Made by a program: the position numbers and the translations under genes
Part shown: positions 1-8,046 of the stretch, in pieces
Layout of the letters: each line of letters starts with the position of its first letter
How positions within the stretch are numbered: the first letter of the stretch is position 1
NCBI RefSeq assembly: GCF_008642295.1
Contig: NZ_CP029190.1
Span: 2,700,001-2,764,000 of the forward strand
Origin: Streptomyces venezuelae
GTDB lineage: Bacteria > Actinomycetota > Actinomycetes > Streptomycetales > Streptomycetaceae
Length of the DNA stretch: 64,000 nt
Direction of reading: 5' to 3'
Notes under the pieces: generated by a model
Seen by the model: the letters and a program-made list of their open reading frames with translations, nothing else
The model's database searches: none
What the model was told of the DNA's origin: nothing

Positions 1-488
1 CCGGCCACCGAGCCGAAGATCCGCCCCACGATCCCGTGCGTGGAACCGACCACGATCGCGTCGGCCGAGTACTCGCGGCCGACCTCCTCCAGCTCGTGGC
101 AGATGTCCCCGCCCCGCTCGACCAGGATCCACGGCACCTCGGCCAGATAGTCGGCACAGGCCAGTTCCAGCCCCAGCACCTCGGTGCGGTGGTCCGGCAC
201 GTCGACGAAGACCGGGGGCTCGCAGCCGGCCCACACGGTGGTGGGCAGCCGGTTGGCCACATGCACGATGATCAGACCGGATCCGGACCTGCGGGCCATC
301 CCGATCGCATACGCGAGCGCCCGTTCACTGGAGGTGGAACCGTCGAAACCCACCACGACTCCGTGCCGGAAGGCCGGATCGCAGGGGTGGGGGCGGGTGT
401 CCTCCGCGGCGCGCAGGTCGGCCGACGCGGCGTCGGAGACGCGCTTGCGCTTGCGGTCCGCGGGTTCGGGGAATTCGTGACCGGCCAT
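1..488 (-). CDS. Universal stress protein (UspA family), C-terminus off the window
   Basis: The reverse-strand frame reads MAGHEFPEPADRKRKRV and then a Usp fold: a first strand at VVVGFDGSTSSERAL (residues ~44-58) and the nucleotide-binding signature VGSTHGIVGRIFGS near the left edge, which matches the ATP-binding Usp motif G-2X-G-9X-G(S/T). Proteins of this family are cytosolic and bind ATP or AMP under stress. The gene is cut by the left window edge, so its length and any second Usp domain are unknown. The start is the ATG at 488; an upstream TTG is possible and neither has a strong ribosome site. Family call is firm, role is not. Confidence 0.85.
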   Translation of the reverse strand, partial: MAGHEFPEPADRKRKRVSDAASADLRAAEDTRPHPCDPAFRHGVVVGFDGSTSSERALAYAIGMARRSGSGLIIVHVANRLPTTVWAGCEPPVFVDVPDHRTEVLGLELACADYLAEVPWILVERGGDICHELEEVGREYSADAIVVGSTHGIVGRIFGSVA

Positions 489-795
489 GAATGTCTCGGC
501 GTTTGGATCCTCGGGAATCAACGGGCGGATGGCGACGCAGGGTGACGGAGCTCTGTCCGGGAAGCATCTTCCCAGGCCCTTACCCACCAGGGTACGGCGA
601 CACTCCTGTCCTGGACAGGGCTTGCCGCCCTTGGAGAGCGTCCCAGGGAGCATGCCGGAGCCGGACCTCCTTGGCAATGGCGGATGCCCCCTACAGGCAG
701 TGACGAGCCACCCGGTCGCACAGTGACCGAGCCCGCCGGACGGCGTTGGACAAGAGTCCGAGCCGTGAAGGAAGAGCCCGCAGGGGAGTACAGCC
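489..795. other. Intergenic region between divergent genes, with a short palindrome
   Basis: No coding signal is seen in this ~300-base gap. It holds a perfect inverted repeat, CCTGTCC-T-GGACAGG at 605-619, which could be an operator or a small hairpin for either divergent gene. No clear -35/-10 pair was recognised. The purine-rich stretch AGGGGAG at 782-788 is the ribosome site of the downstream small gene. Confidence 0.35.
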
Positions 796-1125
796 GTGTC
801 AGGCCGTCCGGTTCACCCCGTCCACGCCGCCCAGCCGCCCGCGCCGCCCGCCCGCGAGGACCCCGCGGGGGACGTGGTGCGCTGGGCGGCGTTCAGCTGC
901 CTGCTCGTACCGGTGGTCCTCGTCGTCTACGGGACCTCGTACGGCGGGGCGGCGGTGGCCACCCTCGGCCTGTCGGCCGTCACGGCCGCGTGCCGGGTGA
1001 TGCTGCGCCACGCGGAGAAGACCCAGCGGGCCGCGGTCCAGGTGCATCGGGGCCGGCACTCGCGGACCGGGACGGGTACGCACCGCGGCTGTCATGCGGC
1101 GGGTGGGGGCTCCCCGCACGACTGA
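796..1125 (+). CDS. Small conserved membrane protein of unknown function
   Basis: A 109-residue protein. A Pro/Ala-rich N-terminus (residues 1-28) precedes two hydrophobic stretches, about residues 30-48 (FSCLLVPVVLVVYG) and 52-68 (AAVATLGLSAVTAACRV), followed by a basic, Gly/His-rich tail. The GTG start at 796 follows AGGGGAG by seven bases. It lies upstream of adpA in the same direction but ~375 bases away, so it is probably a separate unit. No domain was recognised; a two-helix inner-membrane protein is the most that can be said. Confidence 0.6.
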   Translation: MSGRPVHPVHAAQPPAPPAREDPAGDVVRWAAFSCLLVPVVLVVYGTSYGGAAVATLGLSAVTAACRVMLRHAEKTQRAAVQVHRGRHSRTGTGTHRGCHAAGGGSPHD

Positions 1126-1500
1126 CCGGTTCGTACACCCGCGCCCGCATGTTTTCAGCCAACTTCACATTCGGACGCACCCCCTGCCGGAATGCCCCCT
1201 CAACCGTCCCACCATCAGCAACAACCGCGTGAGGGGGGCGTGGAGACCCTATGGGTACTGGCCACGGACGGACGTCCCGCTTCCCCCCAAGGTCGCGGAG
1301 TGGAACGCTTCCTGATCGAATGCTTTTCGCCAAGTTGCCAAGTCGACATAGCGCTGCGTGCTGAACTTGTCACGCCGACACCACGCGACGCAGTAGATTC
1401 GATCATGTATTTACGGCGGGGGATCACGTGCAAGGCCGAGGGGATACGTGCAGGTGCGACCAGACCAAGGAGTCGCGACACCCAAGGGGGGCTTAGCGCC
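1126..1500 (+). promoter_or_regulatory. adpA upstream regulatory region
   Basis: This 375-base non-coding leader precedes adpA. AdpA is known in other streptomycetes to bind its own promoter and to be controlled there by further regulators. The direct repeat GCCAAGTT-GCCAAGT at 1329-1343 (complement contains TTGGC twice, eight bases apart) resembles but does not fully match the AdpA consensus TGGCSNGWWY. The adpA ribosome site AAGGGGGG lies about nine bases before its ATG. The coding frame stays open upstream through this region, but there is no sign that it is translated. Confidence 0.4.
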
Positions 1501-2673
1501 ATGAGCCAGGACTCCACCGCCGTCGTCGCGGACGCCGGCCGGAAGCTCGCGGGGCGCCGCCGCAGGGAAATCGTCGCGGTGCTGCTCTTCAGCGGCGGTC
1601 CGATCTTCGAGAGTTCCATTCCACTCTCCGTGTTCGGCATTGACCGGCAGGACGCGGGAGTTCCACGCTATCGACTGCTCGTGTGCGCCGGGGAGGACGG
1701 TCCGCTGCGGACCACCGGCGGACTCGAACTGACGGCACCGTACGGGCTGGAGGCGATCGCCCGGGCAGGCACCGTCGTCGTTCCGGCCTGGCGGTCCATC
1801 ACATCGCCACCGCCTCCGGAGGCCCTCGACGCGCTGCGTCTGGCCCACGAGGAGGGCGCCAGGATCGTCGGACTGTGCACGGGTGCCTTTGTGCTCGCCG
1901 CCGCCGGTCTGCTGGACGGCCGGCCCGCGACGACGCACTGGATGTACGCGCCGACGCTGGCCAAGCGGTACCCGTCCGTCCATGTCGATCCGCGCGAGCT
2001 GTTCGTCGACGACGGCGATGTGCTGACGTCCGCGGGCACCGCGGCCGGAATCGATCTGTGCCTCCACATCGTGCGCACCGACCACGGCAGTGAGGCCGCC
2101 GGGGCCCTGGCCCGCAGGCTGGTCGTACCGCCACGGCGCACCGGGGGCCAGGAGCGCTATCTCGACCGGTCGCTGCCGGAGGAGATCGGCGCCGACCCGC
2201 TGGCCGAGGTCGTGGCCTGGGCACTGGAGCACCTCCACGAGCAGTTCGACGTGGAGACGCTCGCCGCCCGGGCGTACATGAGCCGGCGCACGTTCGACCG
2301 CCGGTTCCGGTCCCTGACCGGCAGCGCGCCGCTCCAGTGGCTGATCACCCAGCGGGTGCTCCAGGCCCAGCGGCTGCTGGAGACCTCCGACTACTCGGTC
2401 GACGAGGTCGCCGGACGCTGCGGGTTCCGCTCGCCGGTCGCCCTGCGCGGGCACTTCCGGCGGCAGCTGGGGTCCTCCCCCGCGGCCTACCGGTCCGCGT
2501 ACCGGGCCCGCCGCCCGCAGGCGGACGTCCCGCCGGTGAGCCAGCTCTCCGACGGTCCCGTCCCGCACCAGCGCACCCCGCAGCCGCAGCGCGCGGCGGC
2601 GGCGCTGGCGGCCACCGGCCCTTCGGTGACCGAGCTGTACGCCCCGGGGCGGGCCCTGCGCGAGCACGCGTAG
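1501..2673 (+). CDS. adpA: AdpA, AraC-family master developmental regulator
   Basis: A 390-residue transcription factor with the AdpA layout: an N-terminal DJ-1/PfpI-like dimerisation domain (~24-190, with GLCTGAF and its Cys126) and a C-terminal AraC-type double helix-turn-helix (~235-335, including YMSRRTFDRRFR and DEVAGRCGFRSP). In Streptomyces AdpA controls hundreds of genes for aerial growth and antibiotics. The gene is followed by orn, the arrangement seen in S. coelicolor. The ATG at 1501 follows AAGGGGGG; the longer open frame to 1192 is rejected. Most adpA genes carry one TTA codon in the interdomain linker, making them bldA-dependent. I see no in-frame TTA here; linker leucines are CTG or CTC. 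Confidence 0.95.
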   Translation: MSQDSTAVVADAGRKLAGRRRREIVAVLLFSGGPIFESSIPLSVFGIDRQDAGVPRYRLLVCAGEDGPLRTTGGLELTAPYGLEAIARAGTVVVPAWRSITSPPPPEALDALRLAHEEGARIVGLCTGAFVLAAAGLLDGRPATTHWMYAPTLAKRYPSVHVDPRELFVDDGDVLTSAGTAAGIDLCLHIVRTDHGSEAAGALARRLVVPPRRTGGQERYLDRSLPEEIGADPLAEVVAWALEHLHEQFDVETLAARAYMSRRTFDRRFRSLTGSAPLQWLITQRVLQAQRLLETSDYSVDEVAGRCGFRSPVALRGHFRRQLGSSPAAYRSAYRARRPQADVPPVSQLSDGPVPHQRTPQPQRAAAALAATGPSVTELYAPGRALREHA

Positions 2674-2707
2674 CCCTCGCCCGGCATCACCGGGCATCGC
2701 ACGACGG

Positions 2708-2745
2708 AGGTCCCCGGATCGGCCCACGACCGAACCGGGGACCTT
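2708..2745 (+). terminator. Hairpin after adpA
   Basis: AGGTCCCCGG (2708-2717) pairs with CCGGGGACCT (2735-2744), and an inner TCGG/CCGA stem continues it around a small loop. There is no T tract, as is usual in Streptomyces. It lies between adpA and orn and may reduce read-through. Confidence 0.6.
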
Positions 2746-2763
2746 CCGCATAAGGTGAGACAC

Positions 2764-3366
2764 ATGAACGATCGCATGGTGTGGATCGACTGCGAGATGA
2801 CCGGGCTCTCGCTGACGGACGACGCACTTATCGAGGTGGCCGCACTGGTCACCGACTCGGAGCTCAACGTGCTCGGCGAAGGCGTGGACATCGTGATCCG
2901 CCCGCCGGACGCGGCCCTGGAAACCATGCCCGACGTGGTGCGCGAGATGCACACCGCTTCCGGCCTGCTCGACGAGCTGGCCGGCGGCACCACCCTCGCG
3001 GACGCCGAGGCGCAGGTGCTGGCGTACGTACGCCAGCACGTCAAGGAACCCGGCAAGGCCCCGCTCTGCGGAAACTCGGTCGGCACCGACCGGGGCTTCC
3101 TGCTGCGCGACATGCCCACGCTGGAGGACTACCTGCACTACCGGATCGTGGACGTCTCCTCGATCAAGGAGCTGGCGCGCCGCTGGTACCCGCGGGCCTA
3201 CTTCAACAGCCCGCCGAAGAACGGCAACCACCGGGCGCTGGCGGACATCAAGGAATCCATCGCGGAGCTGCGCTACTACCGGGAGGCGGTGTTCGTGGCA
3301 CAGCCCGGACCCGACTCGGACACCGCACGGGCCATCGCCGCCAAGCACGTCCTGCCCACCGAATAA
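2764..3366 (+). CDS. orn: Oligoribonuclease (DEDDh 3'-5' exoribonuclease)
   Basis: A 200-residue protein. It degrades 2-5-mer RNAs and linear dinucleotides such as pGpG to mononucleotides, so it also finishes c-di-GMP breakdown. DEDD residues are visible: WIDCEMTG (Asp/Glu, ~7-14), [11 protein letters not shown] with its Asp, and [12 protein letters not shown] with the His-x4-Asp of the DEDDh class. The ATG at 2764 follows AAGGTGAG by a few bases and gives the usual ~200-residue length; the GTG at 2755 is too close to the ribosome site. The position next to adpA is conserved in Streptomyces. Confidence 0.96.
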   Translation: MNDRMVWIDCEMTGLSLTDDALIEVAALVTDSELNVLGEGVDIVIRPPDAALETMPDVVREMHTASGLLDELAGGTTLADAEAQVLAYVRQHVKEPGKAPLCGNSVGTDRGFLLRDMPTLEDYLHYRIVDVSSIKELARRWYPRAYFNSPPKNGNHRALADIKESIAELRYYREAVFVAQPGPDSDTARAIAAKHVLPTE

Positions 3367-3436
3367 CCGCCCCGGAGCAAGGGAGGCGATAAGGGGGGAG
3401 CGAGCACCCCCGAAGACCCTGTACCCTTTTCTTCGG

Positions 3437-3456
3437 CCGGTCGGAATTCCGACCGG
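3437..3456. repeat. Perfect 20-bp palindrome just upstream of tRNA-His
   Basis: CCGGTCGGAA at 3437-3446 is followed directly by its reverse complement TTCCGACCGG, ending five bases before the tRNA-His gene. It has almost no loop, so it could be a dyad operator, a cruciform, a weak terminator for orn, or part of the tRNA 5' leader. Function is not shown. Confidence 0.6.
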
Positions 3457-3460
3457 ACAT

Positions 3461-3536
3461 GGTGGGTGTAGCTCAGCTGGTAGAGCACCTGGTTGTGGTC
3501 CAGGTGGCCGCGGGTTCGAGTCCCGTCACTCACCCT
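3461..3536 (+). tRNA. tRNA-His (anticodon GTG)
   Basis: The acceptor stem GTGGGTG (3462-3468) pairs with CACTCAC (3527-3533), with an extra G at 3461 opposite the discriminator C, which is the G-1 identity element of tRNA-His. The anticodon loop TTGTGGT is closed by CCTGG/CCAGG, giving anticodon GTG. The T-loop reads GGTTCGAGTCC. CCA is not encoded. Confidence 0.97.
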
Positions 3537-3542
3537 GTATGA

Positions 3543-3578
3543 GGGCCCCGGTCCGCGCGAGCGGACCGGGGCCCTTTT
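3543..3578 (+). terminator. Strong intrinsic terminator after tRNA-His
   Basis: GGGCCCCGGTCCGC (3543-3556) forms a perfect 14-bp stem with GCGGACCGGGGCCC (3561-3574) around a GCGA loop, followed by TTTT. It ends tRNA-His transcription ahead of the NUDIX gene. Confidence 0.9.
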
Positions 3579-3604
3579 CGTTGGACGGGGGACAGGGGAC
3601 GCTC

Positions 3605-4027
3605 ATGGGTACCGCGTCACGGATGCGCATGTCGGTGTACGGCGTCGCCGAACGGGAGGGCCGGCTGCTGCTCACCCGGCTCACCGAGGACTCGCCGGTG
3701 TTCGAGCCCGGCGCCTGGCACCTGCCGGGCGGCGGCATCGATCCCGGGGAACAGCCGCTGGAGGCCCTCGCCCGGGAACTCCACGAGGAGACCGGCCTGA
3801 CCCTGCGCGAGGCCCGGCTGCTGGACGTCCGCTCCTACCGGGCCCACCGCAACGGCATCGTCTGGGACCTGGTGGCGGTCTTCTACGCCGTCGAGCTCGG
3901 CGAGGGCACCGCGCGGGTGGTGGAGGCGGCGGGTTCCACCGACGCCGCGGCCTGGGTCCCGCTGCCCGACCTGGAGGACGTACGGCTGTCCCCGCCGGCG
4001 GCCGATGCGGTGGCCGGCCTGCGCTGA
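3605..4027 (+). CDS. NUDIX hydrolase
   Basis: A 140-residue NUDIX protein of the kind that hydrolyses nucleoside diphosphates linked to another group. The Nudix box is complete: GGGIDPGEQPLEAL followed by ARELHEETGLTL (about residues 40-66), giving the G-x5-E-x7-REUxEExGU pattern with its metal-binding glutamates. The ATG at 3605 follows GGGGA; the longer frame from 3539 would run through the terminator of tRNA-His and is rejected. The substrate cannot be inferred. It is single-gene in context, followed by a convergent reductase gene. Confidence 0.92.
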   Translation: MGTASRMRMSVYGVAEREGRLLLTRLTEDSPVFEPGAWHLPGGGIDPGEQPLEALARELHEETGLTLREARLLDVRSYRAHRNGIVWDLVAVFYAVELGEGTARVVEAAGSTDAAAWVPLPDLEDVRLSPPAADAVAGLR

Positions 4028-4033
4028 CCGCCG

Positions 4034-4747
4034 TCAGTGGCCGCCGCACGAGCCCGGCCCGCCGGCGCCCTGGATGTGGAAGTTGAAGTCGGTGTGCCCG
4101 AGGGTGCCCATGAGCCGGAGCCACATCGGCAACAGCATCTCCGTGCCCCGGGCGCTCTCGATGCCGCCCAGGTCGAGGATGCCGCCCTCCGGCCAGCCGA
4201 AGGTGTGCAGCAGTTCGCGCACCGCCTTCTTGGCGTCGGCGTCGTCCCCGCACAGGAACACATGGTGCTCGCCGGCGACCCGGCTGGGGTCGACCATCAC
4301 CGCACAGTTCATGGTGTTGAGCGTCTTGACCACCCGCAGCCCCGGGAAGGTGCGCTGGATCAGCTCGCCGAGGCTGTCCCGGTCCACCGGATCGAGGCCC
4401 GGCGGGAACCCGTGCGAGAAGTCCAGCGGGTTGGCCACGTCGATCAGCAGCTTGCCGTCCGACCGGCCGGCCTCCGCCTCGGTCAGGGCGGCGATGCTGA
4501 CCAGCCCGGCGGTGGCGTTGACGAGCGCCTCGCCGGTGCGGGCGGCCTCGGCGAAGCCGGCGAGCCGGATCCCGGGGTGGTCCGCCTGCCAGGTGGCGTA
4601 CGGCGGGGTGCCCATGGGTCCGGCTTCGGTGCGGGCCAGGGTCGCCTCGGGGTCCCGGGTGCCGATCACCACCTCGTGGCCGAGTCCGGAGAGCCGGCCG
4701 GCCAGGGTCCGGCCGACGATTCCGGTGCCGAGTACTGCGTAGCGCAT
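4034..4747 (-). CDS. NADPH-dependent F420 reductase-like oxidoreductase
   Basis: A 237-residue Rossmann protein. The N-terminus MRYAVLGTGIVGRTLAGRL carries GxGxxG, and VIGTRDPE provides the 2'-phosphate-binding Arg expected for NADP. The pattern resembles coenzyme F420H2:NADP+ oxidoreductase-type proteins, including LLIDVANPLDF and KTLNTMNCAVM. F420 is abundant in Streptomyces, and these enzymes pass hydride between NADPH and F420, though many paralogues act on other substrates. The tail ends GGPGSCGGH, which is unusual and could bind metal. It converges on the NUDIX gene with a 6-base gap. Confidence 0.8.
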   Translation of the reverse strand: MRYAVLGTGIVGRTLAGRLSGLGHEVVIGTRDPEATLARTEAGPMGTPPYATWQADHPGIRLAGFAEAARTGEALVNATAGLVSIAALTEAEAGRSDGKLLIDVANPLDFSHGFPPGLDPVDRDSLGELIQRTFPGLRVVKTLNTMNCAVMVDPSRVAGEHHVFLCGDDADAKKAVRELLHTFGWPEGGILDLGGIESARGTEMLLPMWLRLMGTLGHTDFNFHIQGAGGPGSCGGH

Positions 4748-4852
4748 AGGGGTTCGCCCCTTCGTGGACGACGGCGGGTGGCGCGGCCTGTGCCTGTTCC
4801 TCTGCCACCCTCCACGATCCGCGATCCGCGTGCCCCCGGCAGCAGGGCCGGT

Positions 4853-5158
4853 TCAGCCGTTCGGCCCGGTCTTCATGGCCGCGAGTCCCTTCTTCAGGTC
4901 CTCGGCGTTCATCACCGGCTGCACCTCGATCTCCGCGTTGAGCTCGAAGAACAACGGTTCCAGCAAGGCCGGCATGGCGGAGCTGTCGGTCAGATCGCAG
5001 ACGATGAAACCGGACCGCACCCCCTCGTGCAGGCCGAAATACGCCGCCTCCGGCTTGAGCTCCCCCATCAGTTCGTTCATCATCTGGGGCAGCCGGCCGC
5101 TGCGGATGGCCTCGTTGCCCGCCGGCGTGTCCACGTGGAACCGGATCATGACTCTCAT
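4853..5158 (-). CDS. Conserved small protein, ferredoxin-like-fold type
   Basis: A 101-residue cytosolic protein starting MRVMIRFHVDTPAGNEAI. The alternation of short strands and helices, with an N-terminal strand and the later strand SGFIVCDLTDSS, suggests a dimeric alpha/beta-barrel or ferredoxin-like fold as in muconolactone-isomerase-like proteins. No catalytic motif was recognised. It lies upstream of the reductase in the same direction with a ~105-base gap, so co-transcription is possible but unproven. Confidence 0.7.
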   Translation of the reverse strand: MRVMIRFHVDTPAGNEAIRSGRLPQMMNELMGELKPEAAYFGLHEGVRSGFIVCDLTDSSAMPALLEPLFFELNAEIEVQPVMNAEDLKKGLAAMKTGPNG

Positions 5159-5266
5159 GTGACTCCTTCCGTCCCACCCACCGTCCGGTGGCCCCGGGGG
5201 GACGGCAAGCCATCCGCCGCCGTCCGGGGCCCGGCCCCGCGCCCAGCCCCGTACTCCGCCCCGTAC

Positions 5267-6658
5267 TCAGCCCCGGCGTTTGCGGCGGCCCGGCCGCCCG
5301 CGCCGGCCCCGCCCGGCCTCCGCCTCGCCGCGGGCCCGGCCGTCCAGTCCGATCCACACCCGGACCTCCGTGCCCCCGAGCACCGAACGCCCCAGCCGCA
5401 GGTCCCCGCCCGTGGACTCGGCGACCCTCCGTACGATGTCCAGCCCCAGGCCGGTGGAGCCGGGCCGGCCGCCGTCGTTGCCGCGGCGCAGCGCCGCATC
5501 CGGGTCGGCGATGCCCGGTCCGGCATCCGAGACCAGCACGATCACCGCGTCTCCCGCGTCGTGCACGTCCACCGCGAACGGGGTGCCCTCGGGGGTGTGC
5601 CGGAAGACGTTGCCCAGCATCGCGTCCAGCGCGGCGGCCAGCTCCGGCCGCGCCACCGGGATGCGTACGGTCCGGTCGACCCCGGCGAGCCGTACCTCCC
5701 GGCCCTCGTCCTCGGCCAGCGCCGACCAGAACCCCATCCGCTCCCGGATGACCTCCGAGGCGTCGCAGCCGGCCGCCACGGCGGCCGACTGCGACGACCG
5801 CTGCTCCCGGGCGGTCCGGATGATGGTGTCGACCTCGTGCTCCAGCTGCTCCACCGCCGCCCGGGTCTGCTCGGCCGCCGGACCGTCGCCCAGGGAGGCC
5901 GCGTTGAGCCGGAGCACGGTCAGCGGGGTGCGCAGCCGGTGCGAGAGGTCGGCGGCCAGCTCCCGCTCGTTGGCGAGGAGTTCGACCACCTGGTCGGCCA
6001 TCGAGTTGAACGCCACCGCCGCCGACTGGAGTTCCTTGGGCCCGTCCTCCGGGACGCGGGCGCCGAGCCTGCCCTCGCCGAGTTGCTGGGCGGCGTCCGC
6101 GAGCCGTTGCGCGGGGCGGATCATCCGGGCGCCGAGCCGGTCCGCGACCGCCACCGAGCCCACGACCAGGGCGCTGCCGACCCCGGCGAGCACCAGCCAG
6201 GCGGTGGTGACCCCGTTGCTCACCTCGCTCTCCGGGACGAGGATCTCGACCACGGCGATGTCCCCGGAGCCGATGGCGGTGGGCTGCAGCAGGGCCGCCG
6301 AGCCGCCGCCAGCTACCCGGACCGTCCGGGCAGAGCCCTCCTGCCGGGTCCGTTGCACCGCCTCGGCGCCCGCCCAGCCGGGCTGTCCGATGGTCGCGGC
6401 GGGGGCGCCGTCCACGGCGGGAACGTGCACGGCCATCCGCCGGAGCGCGCCCATGTCCGTGCTCTCCACGGCCCGGCGCAGCTGCTGTCCGTCGGTGGTG
6501 ATGGAGAGGGTGGGGCCGATGGTGGCGGCCTGCCGTTCGGCGTTGGAGAAGGCCCGGTCGCGGGCCATCTCCTGGACGACCATGCCCAGCGGCACCGCGA
6601 AGGCCACGACCACCATCACGGTGACCGCGAGGCACACCTTGACCAGGGCCCACCTCAC
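5267..6658 (-). CDS. Two-component sensor histidine kinase
   Basis: A 463-residue membrane kinase. A first transmembrane helix lies at ~6-27, an extracellular sensor region of ~125 residues follows, and a second helix lies at ~150-172 (TTAWLVLAGVGSALVVG), then a HAMP region. The H-box DLSHRLRTPL has the phospho-accepting His240. The N-box (MLGNVFRHTPEG, Asn350), G1 (DAGPGIAD) and G2 (GSTGLGLDIV) are intact. The C-terminus is a basic tail rich in Arg/Gly. The GTG start overlaps the stop of the response-regulator gene (GTGA), so the two are translationally coupled. The signal sensed is unknown. Confidence 0.95.
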   Translation of the reverse strand: MRWALVKVCLAVTVMVVVAFAVPLGMVVQEMARDRAFSNAERQAATIGPTLSITTDGQQLRRAVESTDMGALRRMAVHVPAVDGAPAATIGQPGWAGAEAVQRTRQEGSARTVRVAGGGSAALLQPTAIGSGDIAVVEILVPESEVSNGVTTAWLVLAGVGSALVVGSVAVADRLGARMIRPAQRLADAAQQLGEGRLGARVPEDGPKELQSAAVAFNSMADQVVELLANERELAADLSHRLRTPLTVLRLNAASLGDGPAAEQTRAAVEQLEHEVDTIIRTAREQRSSQSAAVAAGCDASEVIRERMGFWSALAEDEGREVRLAGVDRTVRIPVARPELAAALDAMLGNVFRHTPEGTPFAVDVHDAGDAVIVLVSDAGPGIADPDAALRRGNDGGRPGSTGLGLDIVRRVAESTGGDLRLGRSVLGGTEVRVWIGLDGRARGEAEAGRGRRGRPGRRKRRG

Positions 6659-7344
6659 GCCGGCGGCTCCAGCTTCACCCCGACCCCGCGGAGGGTGTGC
6701 AGATAGCGGGGGTTCGCGGCCGTCTCCCCCAGCTTCCGGCGCAGCCAGGACAGGTGGACGTCGATGGTCTGGTCGTCCCCGTAGGACTGCTGCCAGACCT
6801 CGGCGAGGAGTTCGCGCCGGGCCACCACCACACCGGGCCGCCCGGCCAGGAAGGCCAGCAGGTCGAACTCCCGCCGGGTGAGGTCCAGTACGGTCCCGTC
6901 GAGCTCGGCCTGGCGGCGCAGCGGGTCGATCGCCAGGCCGCCGACGCGCAGCACCCGGGAGGGCGGTTCGGCCCCGGCGGCCGAGCGGGCCCGGCGCAGT
7001 ACGGCGGCCATCCGGGCGGACAGGTGCTCCACGGAGAAAGGTTTCGTGAGGTAGTCGTCGGCGCCGTCGTTGAGCAGCCGGACGATCTCGGCCTCGTCGT
7101 CCCGGGCGGTGGCGATGATCACGGGGACGTCGGTGATGCCGCGCAGCATCTTCAGCGCTTCGGAGCCGTCCAGGTCGGGCAGCCCGAGATCGAGGATCAC
7201 CACGTCGAAGCGGAAGTGGGCGACCTCCCGCAGGGCCTCCAGGGCCGTCCCGACGCTCCGCACGGTGTGCGAGGCCTCGGTGAGGTGCCGGATCAAAGCG
7301 GAACGCACGAACTGGTCGTCCTCGACGACGAGCACACTTGCCAT
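6655..7344 (-). CDS. OmpR/PhoB-family response regulator
   Basis: A 229-residue regulator. The receiver domain (1-118) has acidic pocket D9/D10, phospho-acceptor Asp52 in VILDLGLPDLDG, the conserved Thr in IIATA and Lys101 in LTKPF. The C-terminal winged helix (~130-229) contains LTRREFDLLAFLA and TIDVHLSWLRRKLGE. It pairs with the overlapping kinase downstream, and the adjacent divergent secreted-protein gene is a natural candidate target. Upstream, the ~78-base gap to that gene must hold both promoters. Confidence 0.95.
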   Translation of the reverse strand: MASVLVVEDDQFVRSALIRHLTEASHTVRSVGTALEALREVAHFRFDVVILDLGLPDLDGSEALKMLRGITDVPVIIATARDDEAEIVRLLNDGADDYLTKPFSVEHLSARMAAVLRRARSAAGAEPPSRVLRVGGLAIDPLRRQAELDGTVLDLTRREFDLLAFLAGRPGVVVARRELLAEVWQQSYGDDQTIDVHLSWLRRKLGETAANPRYLHTLRGVGVKLEPPA

Positions 7345-7422
7345 GGGCGGCACCGTACGCCATTCGGGGGACCCCGGGGTGGGCGGGCCGGATCCGCCGG
7401 GGGTGGTGCAGTATGTGGGCTG

Positions 7423-7974
7423 ATGCAACGAGGACTTGTCCATGCGCTGGCCTGGACGCTGGCGACCGGGGCGGCGGTGACGCTGTCCTGGTGGGGCGTG
7501 CACACGGTGATGTCCGGAACGGCCTACGACCGGCCGAAGGCGATCCCGCTGACCGCCGGAGCGCCGCTGTCCTCGTCGACCCGGGGCACGGAGCCGCCCC
7601 CGTCCCCGCCGGCCTCCCCCTCCCCCTCGGTGTCGCCGGGGTCCGCGGCTCCGTCCGCCTCGCCTTCTGCGTCCGCGAAGCCCCCGAAGAAGTCCCCGCC
7701 GGGCACCCGCCCGCGGCAGCAGCCGGAGACCAAGGGCTCCGAGGCCGGTTCCGGCACGGTGAAGGGGTACACGGTGGACGGCGGCCGGGTGGTCTTCGAC
7801 CTGGGCGAGTCCTCGGCGGAGCTGGTCTCGGCGACTCCGGCGGCCGGCTGGCAGATGCAGGTGTGGAAGCAGCCGAAGTGGATCCGGGTGACCTTCACCC
7901 GGGACGGCCGCGAGGTGTCGGTGTTCTGCGTCTGGAACGACCACCCGCCGCGGGTGGACACGTGGGACGCCTGA
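7423..7974 (+). CDS. Membrane-anchored or secreted protein with Pro/Ser-rich stalk
   Basis: A 183-residue protein. An N-terminal hydrophobic segment (~6-27, LVHALAWTLATGAAVTLSWW) acts as signal or anchor. Residues ~55-105 form a low-complexity Pro/Ser/Lys stalk, followed by a small beta-rich C-terminal domain of ~75 residues (GYTVDGGRVVFDLGESSAEL to DTWDA). No known domain is recognised. It is divergent from the two-component system, so the C-terminal domain may act outside the membrane in the same response. The ATG at 7423 lacks a clear ribosome site. Confidence 0.7.
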   Translation: MQRGLVHALAWTLATGAAVTLSWWGVHTVMSGTAYDRPKAIPLTAGAPLSSSTRGTEPPPSPPASPSPSVSPGSAAPSASPSASAKPPKKSPPGTRPRQQPETKGSEAGSGTVKGYTVDGGRVVFDLGESSAELVSATPAAGWQMQVWKQPKWIRVTFTRDGREVSVFCVWNDHPPRVDTWDA

Positions 7975-7989
7975 CCGCAGCCGCGAGTG

Positions 7990-8006
7990 GTACGGTGTTG
8001 CCGTAC
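7990..8006. promoter_or_regulatory. Candidate operator of the yefM-yoeB operon
   Basis: The inverted repeat GTACGG-tgttg-CCGTAC lies ~40 bases before the antitoxin start. YefM antitoxins bind palindromes with TGTACA-like cores in their own promoters, and the GTAC half-sites fit that. It is too short to be certain. Confidence 0.4.
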
Positions 8007-8046
8007 GACTGAGGGTCGTCATGCGGAGTAACCCGGAGGTATCACC

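Noticed and set aside
605..619. CCTGTCC-T-GGACAGG palindrome as a terminator
   Set aside because: It has no T tract and lies between divergent genes, so a terminator is unlikely; kept only as a possible operator.
1192..1500. 103-residue N-terminal extension of AdpA
   Set aside because: The open frame exists, but the ATG at 1501 has the only strong ribosome site and gives the normal AdpA start.
3681..6653. A 990-residue leftward open frame
   Set aside because: It is an antisense/out-of-frame shadow of real genes (NUDIX, reductase, kinase) with Arg/Gly/Pro-rich composition and no domain; long stop-free frames are expected at this GC.
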